From Planctomycetota bacterium (GTDB taxonomy: Bacteria; Planctomycetota; UBA1135; UBA2386): a DNA stretch of 43,904 nt. The notes beneath the pieces were generated by a model. That model was not told where the DNA came from. It made no database searches and saw only the letters and a program-made list of their open reading frames with translations. The DNA lies in the NCBI GenBank assembly GCA_014192625.1, contig BJHM01000032.1, positions 1-43,904 of the forward strand, read 5' to 3'. Shown here piece by piece: positions 1 to 8,983 of the stretch; the first letter of the stretch is position 1; every line of letters begins with the position of its first letter. The translations under genes and the position numbers were made by a program.

Positions 1-1450
1 CAATCCAGAGCATTGCGTTCAGCACCACTTTGCGTTGATTGGGATCCGCCCAGTTCTTGTGATAGTGCCCGCCGGTAAAACCAAAACCGCGGTTGGCTTT
101 GGGGTTGTCGACCACCCACATCATGCTTTCAGTCTGCGCACTGGCTTTTGCAATGTGCTCATAAGGACCGCTGCCGGAGTACACGTTTTTGCGCGTCGCG
201 TCGGATGGAGCATCCTGCAAAATGGGTAGCACGCCTTTTCCATCAGGCCTAAACCGCATGTTGAAATACCACTCGTCGCGCGTGGCAAATGGCTGCACAC
301 CGCGCGTCACCGGGTGGTCCGGAAACGATTTGAAACTCGCGTCCCAAACCGGATTGGCCGAGAACCCACTCTCGTAATAACCACCGATCCATTGCAGAAA
401 CTGCGCCCCGCCGTGCTCCTTTGGCACTTCCACCGCGTAATGGCAAAAACCTAAACCAACAGAGCGCTTGGCAAGTGCCTCGATGATTGCGAGATGATCT
501 TGCTGAACAAACGGATGGCCGCCGCCGCCGTCGGCATAGCTGATCACTGCGTCCGCGTTGTCGAAGGCAGTTGGATCACTCGGCCAGCCGTGGTAGTAAT
601 CAGCTGCAATCACGCCGGGGACCTTGTCAAGACAGTGGCGCAGACAAGCAACGCCAGCCTCAAACTCGTGTTCGCCAGGACCGTGACTGTTTTCGCCAGC
701 CACCAACACGATCTTCTTGCGGCGGTCGCTGAGTGGCAGGCGCTTTAGCCGCAGATCCTTAAAGGCCACCGTGAAAGGCGGGAGGCCAGCGTGCATTTGC
801 AGCGCTAGCACACCCTGCATAGAACGGCGATCCACCTGTTCGTCGGTGAACTCACAGGTCAATACGCCATTGATGCGCTGCTTGATCTGGTTGCCGATCG
901 CAGTAATCCGATACTCGTTCCAGTCGTTCTGATGGATCGCTGCGAGGATCTGCGCATGAGTGCCGACCTCGCCTGTCACCGTGACCTTGCCGCTTTTTTC
1001 AATCACCGTACGCTGGCCACACTTGGCTAATAGGCCACGGCCGCCCTCCTCGTAGTTGGCGCCGGTCCAATCATTGCCACCGTCCATGTCCGCCTGATAG
1101 CCACCGACAATCCAGTCGGCCTTGGCTTTGCCGCGGAACTGAATGCCGGAGTTGCCGCCGACGATTCGGAATCGAGCCAGGAGTTCGAAGTCGTCAAGCT
1201 CACCATCCTCCCAGATGCAGAACGTGTTGTGCTTGGGCAGCTTCTCCTTAGTGCACTCGCCAACGATCGCGCCGTCGCGCACCGACCAGAAGGTTGGGTC
1301 AGCGCTCCAACCGGTGAGGTCGCGACCATTGAAGATGGACTGAAAACCGCTCTCGGCGACAGTGGGGCTCTGGCCCTGCACGCAAGACAACGGCAGTAAG
1401 ATCGCGAGCGACAGGCTACTGAGAGTTCGAAACGGCGCGAGACTAGTCAT
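1..1450 (-). CDS. DUF1080 (3-keto-disaccharide hydrolase-like) + ThuA-like fusion protein, partial
   Basis: The gene runs off the left edge; about 483 N-terminal residues are visible. A hydrophobic signal sequence (about residues 10-27, ending near LPLSC) suggests export, perhaps as a lipoprotein. Residues about 36-230 match the DUF1080 beta-sandwich (FNGRDLTGW, GNSGIQFRGKA, GGYQADM), a family with glycoside and 3-keto-glucoside hydrolases. From about 235 a ThuA-like domain follows (ENSHGPGEHEFEAG, later RGFGFTGGHYHKNW), typical of planctomycete and verrucomicrobial carbohydrate-catabolism proteins. The ATG at 1450 has AGGAG about 12 nt upstream; an in-frame ATG at 1471 would place that site inside the gene, so 1450 is preferred. 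It is divergent from the sugar epimerase at 1585, which fits a sugar-degradation role. The domain calls are firm; the substrate is unknown. Confidence 0.85.
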   Translation of the reverse strand, partial: MTSLAPFRTLSSLSLAILLPLSCVQGQSPTVAESGFQSIFNGRDLTGWSADPTFWSVRDGAIVGECTKEKLPKHNTFCIWEDGELDDFELLARFRIVGGNSGIQFRGKAKADWIVGGYQADMDGGNDWTGANYEEGGRGLLAKCGQRTVIEKSGKVTVTGEVGTHAQILAAIHQNDWNEYRITAIGNQIKQRINGVLTCEFTDEQVDRRSMQGVLALQMHAGLPPFTVAFKDLRLKRLPLSDRRKKIVLVAGENSHGPGEHEFEAGVACLRHCLDKVPGVIAADYYHGWPSDPTAFDNADAVISYADGGGGHPFVQQDHLAIIEALAKRSVGLGFCHYAVEVPKEHGGAQFLQWIGGYYESGFSANPVWDASFKSFPDHPVTRGVQPFATRDEWYFNMRFRPDGKGVLPILQDAPSDATRKNVYSGSGPYEHIAKASAQTESMMWVVDNPKANRGFGFTGGHYHKNWADPNQRKVVLNAMLWI

Positions 1451-1584
1451 GGCAGAGCCACTCCTGTTCATGGGACAAACTATCGTGCCACGCGCACAGG
1501 GTTCGAGGAAGGAGAGTGCCGCCTTGCGAACAGTCCACGCGAAAATTACGCGCGCAGATCTTTGCCTTACGACACAATCAAGAC

Positions 1585-2430
1585 ATGAAATATGGCATGA
1601 ACTTGATGCTCTGGACCGACGATCCGACCAAGGAATCCTTCGTGCCGGTGCTTGCGCAGCTCAAAACGATTGGCTTTGACGGCGTTGAGCTGCCGATTTT
1701 CCGCCTCGAAGAAAAACGCTTTGCTGCGCTCGGCAAACGGCTCGCTGGCTTTGGCTTGTCCTGCACGGCAACGACCATCCGCACTGCTGCGGACGACCCC
1801 ATCAGCCCTGATAAAGCAATCCGCAAGCGCGGCATCGAACTCACGCAGCGCACGCTCGACTGCTGTGCAGCTGTTGGCGCCAAGGTGCTGGCAGGGCCTT
1901 ACTACGCGGCCCTCGGCAAGTTTTCAGGCAAGGGTCCTACCGCAGTGGAATGGCGGCGCAGTGTCGAAGGCATTCGCGCGGTGGCCGAATACGCAGCGAC
2001 CTGTGGGGTGACATTGGCGCTCGAGTTTCTCAATCGCTTTGAGATCTACCTGCTCAACTGCGCGGCGGATGCCGCCCGCTTCGTGCGCGAAGTCGACCGC
2101 CCGAGTTGCCGCATGATGTACGACACCTTCCATGCGCATATCGAGGAGAAGGACATCTCTAAAGCGATCCAGGCTTGCGCCGATGTGCTGGCCCACGTGC
2201 ACATCGCGGAGAACGACCGCTCGACGCCAGGTAGCGGCCAAGTGGACTGGCAGACGACGTTTTCGGCGTTGCAGAAAGCGCGCTACGACGGCTGGCTGGT
2301 CATCGAAGCCTTTGGCAGGTCCCTGCCGAGCATCGCTGCCGCAACCAAGATCTGGCGACGGATGTTCGACAGTGAAACACAACTAGCAACAGACGGCCTG
2401 CGGTTCATGCGCAGCGCGATTCGCAAATAG
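1585..2430 (+). CDS. Sugar isomerase/epimerase, D-tagatose 3-epimerase-like TIM barrel
   Basis: A 281-residue cytoplasmic TIM-barrel protein of the xylose isomerase-like / AP endonuclease 2 superfamily. The metal ligands of D-tagatose/D-psicose 3-epimerases are recognisable: E147 (ALEFLNRFE), D180 (MYDTFHAHIEE), H206 (HVHIAEND) and E241 (WLVIEAFG). Their spacing is close to that of characterised family members. It would epimerise a ketose, or a 3-keto sugar derivative, at C3 using a divalent metal. The ATG at 1585 gives a normal N-terminus (MKYGMNLMLWTDD); an earlier in-frame start at 1516 would add 23 residues that look non-homologous. It is transcribed divergently from the DUF1080-ThuA gene, and the two may act on the same sugar. 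Hydroxypyruvate isomerase-like activity is an alternative. Confidence 0.85.
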   Translation: MKYGMNLMLWTDDPTKESFVPVLAQLKTIGFDGVELPIFRLEEKRFAALGKRLAGFGLSCTATTIRTAADDPISPDKAIRKRGIELTQRTLDCCAAVGAKVLAGPYYAALGKFSGKGPTAVEWRRSVEGIRAVAEYAATCGVTLALEFLNRFEIYLLNCAADAARFVREVDRPSCRMMYDTFHAHIEEKDISKAIQACADVLAHVHIAENDRSTPGSGQVDWQTTFSALQKARYDGWLVIEAFGRSLPSIAAATKIWRRMFDSETQLATDGLRFMRSAIRK

Positions 2431-2701
2431 CAGAACGCAGGTGCCATGCATTTGTGCGGCACTGCGAACTGCTAGTCGCCACAACCTAGCTGCCATTTTT
2501 CGCCACGTTGGTGCAAGAACTCGCCAGTAACTAATGAACCTTCGGCAGCACGATTTTCTGAGTGACTTGCTGACCGAATCTGCATCCAACGGGCAGCGAG
2601 AAGGCTGGGCCGAATGGTTAGTTTTTGCATCCGGCGATCTGGCCGCGCTCGAGCCGGATATTTTCGCCGGCTCGAAAACGGCCCCTGTAAAACAGTTCGC
2701 T

Positions 2702-3412
2702 TCAACTGATCAGCAACAACCGCGGCGACTGGCCGAGCATGGCTTTTGGAGCACGATGGATGAAGGGTAAAACTGGACATCCTGGAAACGATACGGCGAT
2801 GCGCCACAGGTTGCCGGTGCCGAAGGAAAACGGCGTGGCCTGTTCGTCTGGCGTGTAGTGAAGGTCTTGGAAGTTGGCCGCCAGATACGCACTGAATGCA
2901 GCGTCATCGGGACCGGCGAAGCGAGCGAGCAACTGGGCGCGGATCGCAGGGATGTCAACGCGCCTTCGTCCTTCATCATTGCGCAAGCCTTCGCTCGCTG
3001 GTCCGTTGTAACTACACAAAAACGTGTCCGTCGGCACCGTCGCACTGTCGACATGAAAAGAATAGACATCGGTCGGCAATGCAGAGTTCGCTTCATCGCG
3101 CGGGTAACCATGGATGCAGTTGAGCTGCGGCGCATGGCCATTGCTCGACAGCAAACGCTGGTCATTGAGCAGGATGTCGATGGCGATCTTGCCCAGGGCG
3201 CTTACCGGCAGGGCCAGCAGTAACTGTTCGTCGATCGCAGCAATGCCTGCCGTTGCAACGAGGCGCGAAACCACCTCGTCAAAGTCGCCCGGCAAAGCGC
3301 GTTGCCAGCAGATGGCATTTACCATGCCTTCGAAAGGAGTCGCAACCAGTTCCTGAAAAGTCGACACCACCTTGATGCGTGGGTAATCGAGCGGCGGTGC
3401 GAAGCGGGTCAT
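2702..3412 (-). CDS. DUF1826-like protein of unknown function
   Basis: A 236-residue soluble protein with no signal peptide. Its central part (VYSFHVDSATVPTDTFLCSY, then NGPASEGL) and its C-terminal part (PFIHRAPKAMLGQSPRLLL) resemble the HVD...TY.GPGTEW and HRSP...RLLL patterns I associate with DUF1826 proteins, but the match is by eye. The His-x-Asp and distal His-Arg arrangement resembles a 2-oxoglutarate/Fe(II) dioxygenase fold; that is inference only. The ATG at 3412 is preferred; a TTG at 3421 would add three residues. It converges with the epimerase gene and is followed by a long untranslated stretch, so it is probably transcribed alone. Confidence 0.7.
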   Translation of the reverse strand: MTRFAPPLDYPRIKVVSTFQELVATPFEGMVNAICWQRALPGDFDEVVSRLVATAGIAAIDEQLLLALPVSALGKIAIDILLNDQRLLSSNGHAPQLNCIHGYPRDEANSALPTDVYSFHVDSATVPTDTFLCSYNGPASEGLRNDEGRRRVDIPAIRAQLLARFAGPDDAAFSAYLAANFQDLHYTPDEQATPFSFGTGNLWRIAVSFPGCPVLPFIHRAPKAMLGQSPRLLLIS

Positions 3413-3756
3413 GAAAACCAAAGATTAGGCAGGGAAGCAAATGCGGTAAACGGCGCCGTCCGACTTCTGCAAGCACTGCAAAAATCACCACCGCGAGAAT
3501 CGATCCACTGCATCGAGTTGTTACTTCGCGCTACTTTGTGGCGCAAGACAACCTTGCTTGGCATCTGACGAACGCACATTTTCCAAGGGAATCAACAGGG
3601 CTCTTCATCCACCATGAGTCCAGAAATTCTTGCTGTTCGTGCCAATGTGTCGGTTCGCTTAGCCACCGAGCAGGAATCGCTGAAAATACCTGTGCTTCCC
3701 CCTTTTTGCCGTCCTTTCTAAATCTCAATCTGGCAAATTGTAGTAGCCTTCGGTGA
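3413..3756. other. Intergenic region without a recognisable gene
   Basis: This stretch separates the divergent DUF1826-like gene and the histidine kinase. Short open frames on both strands (for example minus 3531-3728) look unlike any protein I know. It becomes AT-richer and pyrimidine-rich just before the kinase start, as expected for a promoter, but I cannot assign -35/-10 boxes with confidence. Confidence 0.6.
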
Positions 3757-5259
3757 ATGATTGATGGTTTAGGGACGCTCGATGACGCAGGTGGTTATCA
3801 AGGCATATGGCTTGATTCCCCTTTGGTGATTGTGCGCCTCACTTTGAGCGGCGAGATCGCCGCCTTGAACCCGGCAGGGCAGCGCTTCCTTGCACTAACA
3901 CAAGCGGATTATGGCTGTTTGCTCACGCAGTTCGTGCATCCCATCGATCGCAACGCACTCGTCAAGATGATTGAGCAAGTAGTCGCCGAAGAATCACCCC
4001 CGAGAACGGAACTCAGGTTTAGAAAACCCGATGGAGCCATCGTCTTTGGTGGCGTCAGCATCGCGAAGCTCACGCATGCGGTGGCGCTTGGCATGGTGGT
4101 GATCATCCGCGACCTGACCCAGGAGCAAAAGCATCGACCAAAGCTACTCGAGACGGAGCGGATGGCTTCGTTGGGAGTCATCGCTGCGACGGTGGCTCAC
4201 GAGGTCAATAACCCTCTGATGGCCGCACGCTCATGCTTACAGATCTTGCGGGATGTGCTCAGTATAAAAGAACACACCGAAATGATTGATCTCGCGGTCG
4301 GTGAGATCGATCGCGCCGCGCGGATTGTCCAAGATCTCCGCCAACTCGCAATCAAGGGCGAAACAAATCGCGAGTCGATCATGATCGACCCGCTGCTCGA
4401 TCACGTCGGGCGCCTGCTCAGGCTCTCCTATTCGCAAACCGAAGCAAACATAACGATTGAATGTGCCCCAGATCTGCCGCCCCTGTTCGGCGACCGCAGC
4501 CAGATCGTGCAAGCACTGATCAATTTGGTTCGCAACTCTGCGCACGCGATCGAGGGGCTGCCGAAGGAACGCTGCCGCGTAGCGATGCGAGCTAGCCTTG
4601 TCGGCACTGACGCGATCAGCATCGCCGTCGTGGATCAAGGCACTGGCATAGCGCCCGCCACCCACAGGCATCTGTTTGAACCATTCTTCTCGACCAAGGC
4701 TAATGGCCAGGGCATGGGGCTCGGGCTCTCGGTCGTCCAAGCGGTAGCTGCCGCGCACGGGGGTCGGGTCGACGTCACAGATACTCCGGGCGGCGGTGCT
4801 ACTTTTACTCTCGTGCTACCCGTGTCCACATCGCTCGACGATCGCCCTGCCAAGCTGCTCGAAGTCGCCATGCCAGCCGTTTCACTATTAGGCAAAACGA
4901 TTTTGGTGGTCGACGACGAGCCGGTCCTCCGCCGGATGATCGTGCGATACTGCCAACGCATGCAGCTGACGGTTTTGGAGGCGAGTAATGCCACGGCGGC
5001 GATCGCTTCCCTTGCTGCCAACCGGGTCGACTTCGTGTTGCTCGATCTACATTTCGAAGGCGGCGGCGGGGCGAAGGTGCTGGGTGTGGTCCGCAAAGAC
5101 CATCCACAGCTATTGGCGCGTACGATCCTGATGAGCGGGGATCTCGACGGCGGAGCCAGCCAATGGCTCGGGGTCGGCTACGCGGGCGTGCTGCAAAAAC
5201 CGTTCGAGCTCAAGGACTTGCTGGTCAAAATCAAGAACCTCTTGTCGACGACGGATTGA
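3757..5259 (+). CDS. PAS-domain hybrid sensor histidine kinase with C-terminal receiver
   Basis: A 500-residue soluble hybrid kinase. The order is an N-terminal PAS sensor (about 15-125), a HisKA dimerisation domain with H148 (ATVAHEVNNPL), and a HATPase_c domain showing the N box (NLVRNSAHAIEG), G1 (VDQGTGI), F box (FEPFFSTK) and G2 (GQGMGLGLS). A receiver follows from about residue 383 (ILVVDDEP), with phospho-acceptor D430 (VLLDLHF), a switch Ser (ILMSGD) and a conserved Lys (LQKPF). There are no membrane segments, so it probably senses a cytoplasmic signal and passes phosphate from H148 to D430. No output regulator or DNA-binding partner is adjacent, so it looks like an orphan. The start ATG directly precedes a plausible N-terminus but has only a weak upstream ribosome site. 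Confidence 0.92.
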   Translation: MIDGLGTLDDAGGYQGIWLDSPLVIVRLTLSGEIAALNPAGQRFLALTQADYGCLLTQFVHPIDRNALVKMIEQVVAEESPPRTELRFRKPDGAIVFGGVSIAKLTHAVALGMVVIIRDLTQEQKHRPKLLETERMASLGVIAATVAHEVNNPLMAARSCLQILRDVLSIKEHTEMIDLAVGEIDRAARIVQDLRQLAIKGETNRESIMIDPLLDHVGRLLRLSYSQTEANITIECAPDLPPLFGDRSQIVQALINLVRNSAHAIEGLPKERCRVAMRASLVGTDAISIAVVDQGTGIAPATHRHLFEPFFSTKANGQGMGLGLSVVQAVAAAHGGRVDVTDTPGGGATFTLVLPVSTSLDDRPAKLLEVAMPAVSLLGKTILVVDDEPVLRRMIVRYCQRMQLTVLEASNATAAIASLAANRVDFVLLDLHFEGGGGAKVLGVVRKDHPQLLARTILMSGDLDGGASQWLGVGYAGVLQKPFELKDLLVKIKNLLSTTD

Positions 5260-5829
5260 GCCGCAGGTCCGCTATACGCAACGCCTAGCCGCCGCGCATA
5301 GCGGCAGCCACAGCGCAACGGTAGGCGCGCCAAAGGAGTGCTCGGCGAAAAAAAAGCAGGTCCACCGCACTTGCAGAGCAGATTGGCACCCACGGAACGG
5401 GTCCTTATTGAAGCAGCATTGCGGCAACCAAGTGGCAACAATGCCACCGCAAAAATGCCGACGCATTATTCGTTAGGTTGAGACGGGAGCCGATGTCGAT
5501 CGTCGTCATGGGGAAAAAACTTCGAGCCATCGTTGTCGAGCACCAAAATCACTCGGCCAATCACAGCGAAGATTTTTCGTGGTTCGGGCACAGCGCCTCT
5601 GACGAGCCAGTAGATAATCCCGCTTTGCGTGCAGCGAGCGATTACGGTTGCGATCTTGCGCATTCCGCGCAGATCTGAGCGACCAGGAATCGCCGGTATT
5701 TCGTTCTCGCGAACCGCCGTTCCTTCAAGCGCGGGCGCAGTTGCAGCAGGCCCAACTGGCGGGCCAAAAAGTGCGCGAACTAATTTGTTAGCAGTTGGCG
5801 AGAAAAAATCTCTCTGGCATTATCAAAGA
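5260..5829. other. Intergenic region with a possible hairpin; no convincing gene
   Basis: Just after the kinase stop, 5269-5275 and 5298-5304 form a 7-bp inverted repeat, with a shorter GCCGC/GCGGC hairpin nested at 5291-5305. There is no following T-run, so a rho-independent terminator is doubtful. A 65-codon minus-strand frame at 5466-5663 starts with ATG and has ordinary composition, but nothing recognisable supports it. The rest is probably the upstream region of the DUF1592-type gene. Confidence 0.5.
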
Positions 5830-8800
5830 ATGCGCGACTGCTTTGGCATGACGTTGCTCGTCACCTTGTTGCTTTCTCATGAATCAATGGCGCAAGCCCA
5901 AGGGAATGCGCCGGTCGCCGTAGTAAAAGTCAGCAACGTTGATTTCAGCAGCGAGATCAAGCCACTGTTGGCGGAGTTCTGCGTTCGTTGTCACGGTGAG
6001 AAAAAGCAGAAGGGCAATATGCGCCTCGATGCACTCGATCCATTGATGCCGACTCGCCGCGAGGCCAATAGTTTTGGCGCCGTCCGAAAAATGATCCACG
6101 GCGACGAGATGCCGCCGGCTGACGAGCCGCAGTTGAGCGGGCCGCAGCGGCAGGTCCTTTTGCAGTGGCTCAATGAATCGCTTTCCGCCGCGGCCATCCG
6201 CATGAAGGATCAGCAGCAAATAGTCTTGCGTCGCCTGACGCGCGATCAATACACGAACGCGCTGCAGGACCTGCTGTCGATGCCGGTCGAGTTTGGCCAA
6301 GTGCTGCCGGCCGATGCCAAGTCCGAAATGGGCTTCACCAATAATGGCGCAGTGCTGAACGCGTCGCCGCTGCTGCTCGACTACTACCAGGAGATCGCCC
6401 GCACGGCGTTGCAAGCAGCGATCGTCACAGGCGAACGGCCCGCACCGGCGCGCTACTTGATCACGTTTGGTCGCGGCATAGGCAAGGGGCACATCGCAGG
6501 TATCACTGACGGCTATCAATCCGTAATGCTTCCGACCGATGACTTCCGGCTCGACATCCTGGACGCAGCGGGAAACGCATTCGCGCCCACCGAAGAATCG
6601 CAGAAAAAAGCTACGGACCAACTTCGCCGTCACATCAGCATTGGCCTGCGGGGCTCCAGCCTCGATCGCTTCCAAGTGGTTGACGAGGGCATGATGCTGC
6701 TTTCGGCATTGCCCCATCGAGAAGTTGCGCCAGAGGCATGGCAGGGCCCTTCACCAAACGTAAAACTCGAGATGAAGCGCTGCTGGCCCCTGCGCGGTGA
6801 TTTCGCAATGCGGGTCGTGGCATCGCGCGGTTACGTGCCACCACTGCGTGAGTCGCTCCTTATCGCGCTCGACGAACGAGTGGCGCTGACCACCTGCTCG
6901 GACACTGGCGAACCAATCGTGCGGCCAGATGCCATCGTCCTCAAAGCGACTAGCGGCGACGAACTTCAGAATGTGAAGCTCGATGCTGCTGGCGAATCGC
7001 TGCTCGCCATTGATGTGCCGAAAACGAGCCAGGTTCGCCTGCAAATCGACCTGCCGCACGATGGCTTCTATCAAATCGATCTCGTGTATCGGCCAGTTGC
7101 AAAAGCCGGAATGCCAGCGGTGCGGATCAGAATCGATGGGCATCAACTCGACCTTCGCCCGGAGGCGAGTCCTCTTGAACTGCAACTGCCGCGCGTCGTC
7201 ACGGCCCTTGGTGCCATCGGCATGCGCGCGGGTCACCACCAGATAAATCTCGGCGGGCCGTTCTTCGTCGGCTTCTCGCATTTGGTCGTTACGCCGATGC
7301 CAGCCGACCACCCGCTGGTGAAACGTCTGGCGGTCCGAGAAACCGAGCAAAATGCAGCCTTGCAGCACCTTGTGCCGGTGATCCGCGCATATGCCGGCAC
7401 CCGCACCGACGACGGCATGCACTACAAGACGTTCGACGAGCCGCAGGAAGTCACGGCACCACTTGGCGCACCGCGTAGCTATGAGTTCATCGGCCGCCTT
7501 GAAAACCTGCCGATCCCCGAAGCAGATTCTGGCGACACCGAAGAACTATCCGGCTTCCTAGTGCTTGGCCTGTGGAACGACCACCTCGTCAAATCATCAA
7601 AGCAGACCGGCCCGCCGCTGCTCATCCGTTCGATCGAGTTTGAAGCGCCCATCTATGCCGCCTGGCCACCGCGTTCGCATACGGACATCTTTCTGCCGTG
7701 CGGGGACCTCGCACTCGCAGTTCGCAGCCCTGCACGCGAGGCATACACGAAGCAGATATTGCAGAACTTCATGACGCGGGCATTGCGGAGGCCCGCCGAG
7801 TCCGGCGAAGTCGATCGCCACCTACAATTCTGGCGCTCGATCGAAGCCGATTATCCAGTCTACGAGCACGGCGTGCGCGAAGTGCTGGTGGCGATTCTGT
7901 GCTCACCTGAGTTCTTATTCATGGTCGAGCCGGAAGGCGACACCACGCAACCGAGCGGCAGCACGCGACTCCGCGAGAGTGAGCTTGCGGCGCGGCTCAG
8001 CTTGTTCCTGTGGAACTCGCCGCCGGATGCGGCGCTGCGCGAACTTGCCACCGCCGGCACGTTGACGGATCATTTGCCAGCGCAGGTGGACCGAATGATT
8101 GACGACCAGCGCGTCTCCCGATTTATCCGCGCGTTCGCTTACGAGTGGCTGCGACTCGATCGCCACGCCGGGATGTCGATCGACGTCGACCAGTTTCCGA
8201 GCTACACGCGTTTTGTGAAGCACGACATGGCCGAGGAGACCTACCACTTCGTGCGCGAGGTGCTGCAGAAGAACCTCAGCGTGATGACGCTGATTGATGC
8301 TGATTTTACGATGCTGAACCAGAACCTTGCTGAGTTCTATGGCATTGAGGGCGTATTGGGACCGCAGTTTCGTCCGGTGCCACTGACGAAGGATCAGCAG
8401 CGCGGCGGACTGCTCGCACAAGGTTCTTTTCTAGTCGGGCATTCTGACGGTAGAGAGCCGCATACAATCAAGCGCGCGGTCTGGCTAAAGCAGAAGATCC
8501 TCGGCGCTCCGCAGCCACCCCCGCCGCCAAACGTGCCGGCACTCGATGCGACGACGCCGGGGTTTCTGAAGATGACGTTGCAACAAAAACTCGAAGTTCA
8601 CCGAGATCGCGTCTCATGCCGGGAGTGCCATGCTTCGATTGATCCGTTCGGAGTCGTGTTTGAACGCTTTAGTGCCATCGGCAAATACGAGACCCGCCGC
8701 AAGGACTTCGACATCGATGCAAAGTCCACTTTGCCGGACGGGAATGATGTCGATGACCGGGCGGGGATCGTTAAGTGGATTTTTGAACACAAGCGCGATG

Positions 8801-8973
8801 CCGTTACGAGGGCCCTGATCGAACACCTGTTTTCATATGCGCTCGGCCGCGATTTGTCGTTTGCGGACGCCCCCGAGATTGATGCTATCCTGCAGTTCGT
8901 GCAGGGCGACGGGTATCGTATGCGAGCCATACTGCACCAAATCGTCACCAGCAACTCATTCACCCATCACTAA
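5830..8973 (+). CDS. Secreted planctomycete cytochrome-type protein (PSCyt1/DUF1587/DUF1592/DUF1588/DUF1585)
   Basis: A 1047-residue exported protein with an N-terminal hydrophobic signal (TLLVTLLLS, cleavage near MAQAQ). It begins with a PSCyt1-like domain carrying CxxCH at C51-C54-H55, followed by a DUF1587-like segment (RLTRDQYTNALQDLL). After a long middle region of about 350 residues come DUF1595/DUF1592 (ESELAARLSLFLWNSPPDA, RFIRAFAYEWLRLDR), DUF1588 with a second CxxCH at C930-C933-H934 (CRECHASIDPFG), and a DUF1585-like end. Two CxxCH sites suggest c-type haems. The family is expanded in planctomycetes and commonly paired with DUF1552 proteins, as here; its reaction is not established. 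The ATG at 5830 or the in-frame one at 5848 could both start the signal peptide. Confidence 0.9.
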   Translation: MRDCFGMTLLVTLLLSHESMAQAQGNAPVAVVKVSNVDFSSEIKPLLAEFCVRCHGEKKQKGNMRLDALDPLMPTRREANSFGAVRKMIHGDEMPPADEPQLSGPQRQVLLQWLNESLSAAAIRMKDQQQIVLRRLTRDQYTNALQDLLSMPVEFGQVLPADAKSEMGFTNNGAVLNASPLLLDYYQEIARTALQAAIVTGERPAPARYLITFGRGIGKGHIAGITDGYQSVMLPTDDFRLDILDAAGNAFAPTEESQKKATDQLRRHISIGLRGSSLDRFQVVDEGMMLLSALPHREVAPEAWQGPSPNVKLEMKRCWPLRGDFAMRVVASRGYVPPLRESLLIALDERVALTTCSDTGEPIVRPDAIVLKATSGDELQNVKLDAAGESLLAIDVPKTSQVRLQIDLPHDGFYQIDLVYRPVAKAGMPAVRIRIDGHQLDLRPEASPLELQLPRVVTALGAIGMRAGHHQINLGGPFFVGFSHLVVTPMPADHPLVKRLAVRETEQNAALQHLVPVIRAYAGTRTDDGMHYKTFDEPQEVTAPLGAPRSYEFIGRLENLPIPEADSGDTEELSGFLVLGLWNDHLVKSSKQTGPPLLIRSIEFEAPIYAAWPPRSHTDIFLPCGDLALAVRSPAREAYTKQILQNFMTRALRRPAESGEVDRHLQFWRSIEADYPVYEHGVREVLVAILCSPEFLFMVEPEGDTTQPSGSTRLRESELAARLSLFLWNSPPDAALRELATAGTLTDHLPAQVDRMIDDQRVSRFIRAFAYEWLRLDRHAGMSIDVDQFPSYTRFVKHDMAEETYHFVREVLQKNLSVMTLIDADFTMLNQNLAEFYGIEGVLGPQFRPVPLTKDQQRGGLLAQGSFLVGHSDGREPHTIKRAVWLKQKILGAPQPPPPPNVPALDATTPGFLKMTLQQKLEVHRDRVSCRECHASIDPFGVVFERFSAIGKYETRRKDFDIDAKSTLPDGNDVDDRAGIVKWIFEHKRDAVTRALIEHLFSYALGRDLSFADAPEIDAILQFVQGDGYRMRAILHQIVTSNSFTHH

Positions 8974-8983
8974 CCGCACCACC

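Noticed and set aside
5466-5663. 65-codon minus-strand frame in the gap before the DUF1592 gene
   Set aside because: No recognisable motif, no clear ribosome site and a competing plus-strand frame; noted only in the region description.
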